From positions 41,207 through 105,206 of the forward strand of contig NZ_JADIVZ010000013.1 of assembly GCF_015319165.1 (NCBI RefSeq): a stretch of DNA of 64,000 nt, given 5' to 3'. Positions 61,487 through 64,000 of the stretch are shown here, one piece after another (within the stretch, counting starts at the first letter, position 1; each line of letters opens with the position of its first letter). The notes under the pieces are model-generated. The model did no database searches. It saw only the letters and a list, made by a program, of their open reading frames with translations, and was not told the origin of the DNA. This DNA comes from Nocardioides acrostichi. Lineage in GTDB: Bacteria > Actinomycetota > Actinomycetes > Propionibacteriales > Nocardioidaceae. A program made the translations under genes and the position numbers.

Positions 61487-63343
<1,857 letters not shown>

Positions 63344-63453
63344 GAGGTGACCTCCTCGGCGACGGGACAGGAATCGGTTCAGGAAGCTCATGCGGCACGG
63401 TCTCCACCTGCCTGTTCATCGAGCTGAGTGGCAGGGAGTAGTCGCTGGGAGAG

Positions 63454-63615
63454 CTAGAGTTCGCGCAGTCTGATCGCTGTGAGGGCTGCCCGCCACGCTT
63501 CGCGCTCGGCCACCAGTTGATCGAGCCGAGATTCAGGCGCGTGGTGCTCGACCTCGTGTGCTGGCGCTGCGAGATTCTGACGGCAACCGTTGACGGCAAC
63601 GTGTCCGAGGATCAT
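63454..63615 (-). CDS. Short helical ORF upstream of the recombinase
   Basis: 53-residue frame beginning at ATG 63615, ending in PESRLDQLVAEREAWRAALTAIRLREL, which looks like a coiled coil. A longer in-frame reading runs antisense through the tRNA remnant and is unlikely to be coding. No clear ribosome site; not recognised. Confidence 0.3.
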   Translation of the reverse strand: MILGHVAVNGCRQNLAAPAHEVEHHAPESRLDQLVAEREAWRAALTAIRLREL

Positions 63616-63836
63616 GCGTCTCGTACGTGACCATAGGGCTCGTACGACGGGGGTCGGGAGTGTTTCAACAGGGGTCGGAGACGATCTGAAGAGCCTTGTG
63701 TCCCCAGTTCGAATCTGGGAGGAGCCACCAGAAGAATTCATCACGCTGACCCCCGTTGCCGTAGGCATCGGGGGTTCTTGCATGTCGCCAGTACTTGTGG
63801 TCTCGCTGTCGTTTGCCGGTAACGCTTGACGGCAAC
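63578..63836. repeat. Three copies of TGACGGCAAC around the tRNA remnant
   Basis: The 10-mer TGACGGCAAC occurs at 63578-63587, 63591-63600 and 63827-63836, flanking the tRNA 3' remnant. The first two are adjacent. They could be recombinase or excisionase binding sites, or leftovers of repeated insertion. Confidence 0.55.
63703..63730 (+). repeat. tRNA 3'-end remnant (attachment-site scar)
   Basis: A T-arm (CCCAG-TTCGAAT-CTGGG), acceptor strand AGGAGCC, discriminator A and CCA stand in the right order at 63703-63730, but nothing like the rest of a tRNA lies upstream. The acceptor strand does not match tRNA-Ala, so it comes from a different tRNA. Such fragments are usual at the ends of integrated elements. 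Confidence 0.8.
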
Positions 63837-63919
63837 GCGTGCGTTCCTCGACGTCGTCGTGCGTAGCCGCAGTGACAGAGCCCCGTTGGGTGGTGGGCTT
63901 TGAGGTGGTCCTCGGTGCC

Positions 63920-64000
63920 CTACTCGCCGCTGTTGATGGCGGCACGGTGTTCAGTATCCATGGTGTCGGCGAGCAGGGCCATGGACTCCTCGGATAGATA
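63920..64000 (-). CDS. C-terminal end of an unknown protein, cut by the right edge
   Basis: Last 26 codons, ending SEESMALLADTMDTEHRAAINSGE and a TAG stop at 63920. The reading frame is open to the window edge and the composition resembles coding sequence. Too short to identify. Confidence 0.45.
   Translation of the reverse strand, partial: YLSEESMALLADTMDTEHRAAINSGE

Noticed and set aside
63690..63735. Intact second tRNA gene
   Set aside because: Only the T-arm, acceptor 3' strand and CCA are present; there is no matching 5' acceptor, D-arm or anticodon arm upstream.
63454..63945. A 163-codon minus-strand ORF crossing the tRNA remnant
   Set aside because: Its middle is the antisense of the tRNA fragment (read as SSQIRTGDTRLF), a frequent false product. 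Only the last part was kept as a doubtful short ORF.

Overview
The window is high-GC DNA from an actinobacterium. GTG starts are frequent, genes often overlap by 4 bp (ATGA or GTGA), and there is an IdeR-type iron regulator, an HbhA-like protein, a SepX/GlpR division protein and a redox-chaperone (Ruc/FmdB) locus. The gene order from the FmdB-like gene to SepX/GlpR (FmdB, 5-formyl-THF cyclo-ligase, UDP-glucose pyrophosphorylase, MoeA/Glp, RimJ, SepX/GlpR, with MscL nearby) matches that remembered for Mycobacterium and other Actinobacteria. An actinobacterial FlgN, a DUF6542 protein and a eukaryotic-type UGPase point to the Nocardioidaceae (Nocardioides-like), but no rRNA is present, so the genus is inferred.

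Layout. 1-4.9 kb: glpX (cut by the left edge) is the last gene of a tightly overlapped molybdate operon (HTH-TOBE regulator, modA, modB, modC), preceded by an ArsB/SLC13-like permease. 4.9-20 kb: mostly housekeeping genes: exonuclease VII, ispH, an orphan BcsB-like envelope protein, YciO, rmuC, xthA, a MerR/SulP pair, ychF, a CobW GTPase and the cysE-cysK cysteine pair. 20-24.7 kb: a LysR/SDR pair with a clear T-N11-A operator, a structured mini-ORF/sRNA candidate, and an isolated fliA-flgN pair with an unknown partner. 24.7-33.3 kb: MFS/MarR efflux pair with operator, HerA-like ATPase, hydrolase, GH13 glucosidase, photolyase and ideR. 33.3-37 kb: a four-gene ABC exporter and two-component operon. 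37-45 kb: sirtuin, XRE/hbhA pair, HupE/DUF3500 pair and a saccharopine dehydrogenase-like reductase. 44.5-48.4 kb: two TetR-controlled catabolic genes (epoxide hydrolase and amidohydrolase), then tRNA-Arg. 48.8-61.5 kb: LCP ligase, mscL, the CIRCE-controlled FmdB/Ruc chaperone, penicillin acylase, the galU-type/Glp/moaC/mog/rimJ/SepX cluster, and an unusual HTH-histidine kinase with DUF1059. 61.6-64 kb: tRNA-Ala(CGC) with an integrated element carrying a large serine recombinase, and a second tRNA 3' remnant.

Molybdenum appears twice: uptake at the left end, and cofactor synthesis (moaC, mog) interleaved with the MoeA-like Glp at the right end. Short tandem repeats (units of 12, 15, 22 and 22 bp) sit at the 3' ends of four genes or gene pairs, including one whose first unit supplies the stop codon. 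The most unusual features are the structured mini-ORF locus near 22.0 kb, these gene-end repeats, the serine recombinase whose frame runs through the tRNA, the soluble HTH-kinase, and the isolated flagellar fragment.
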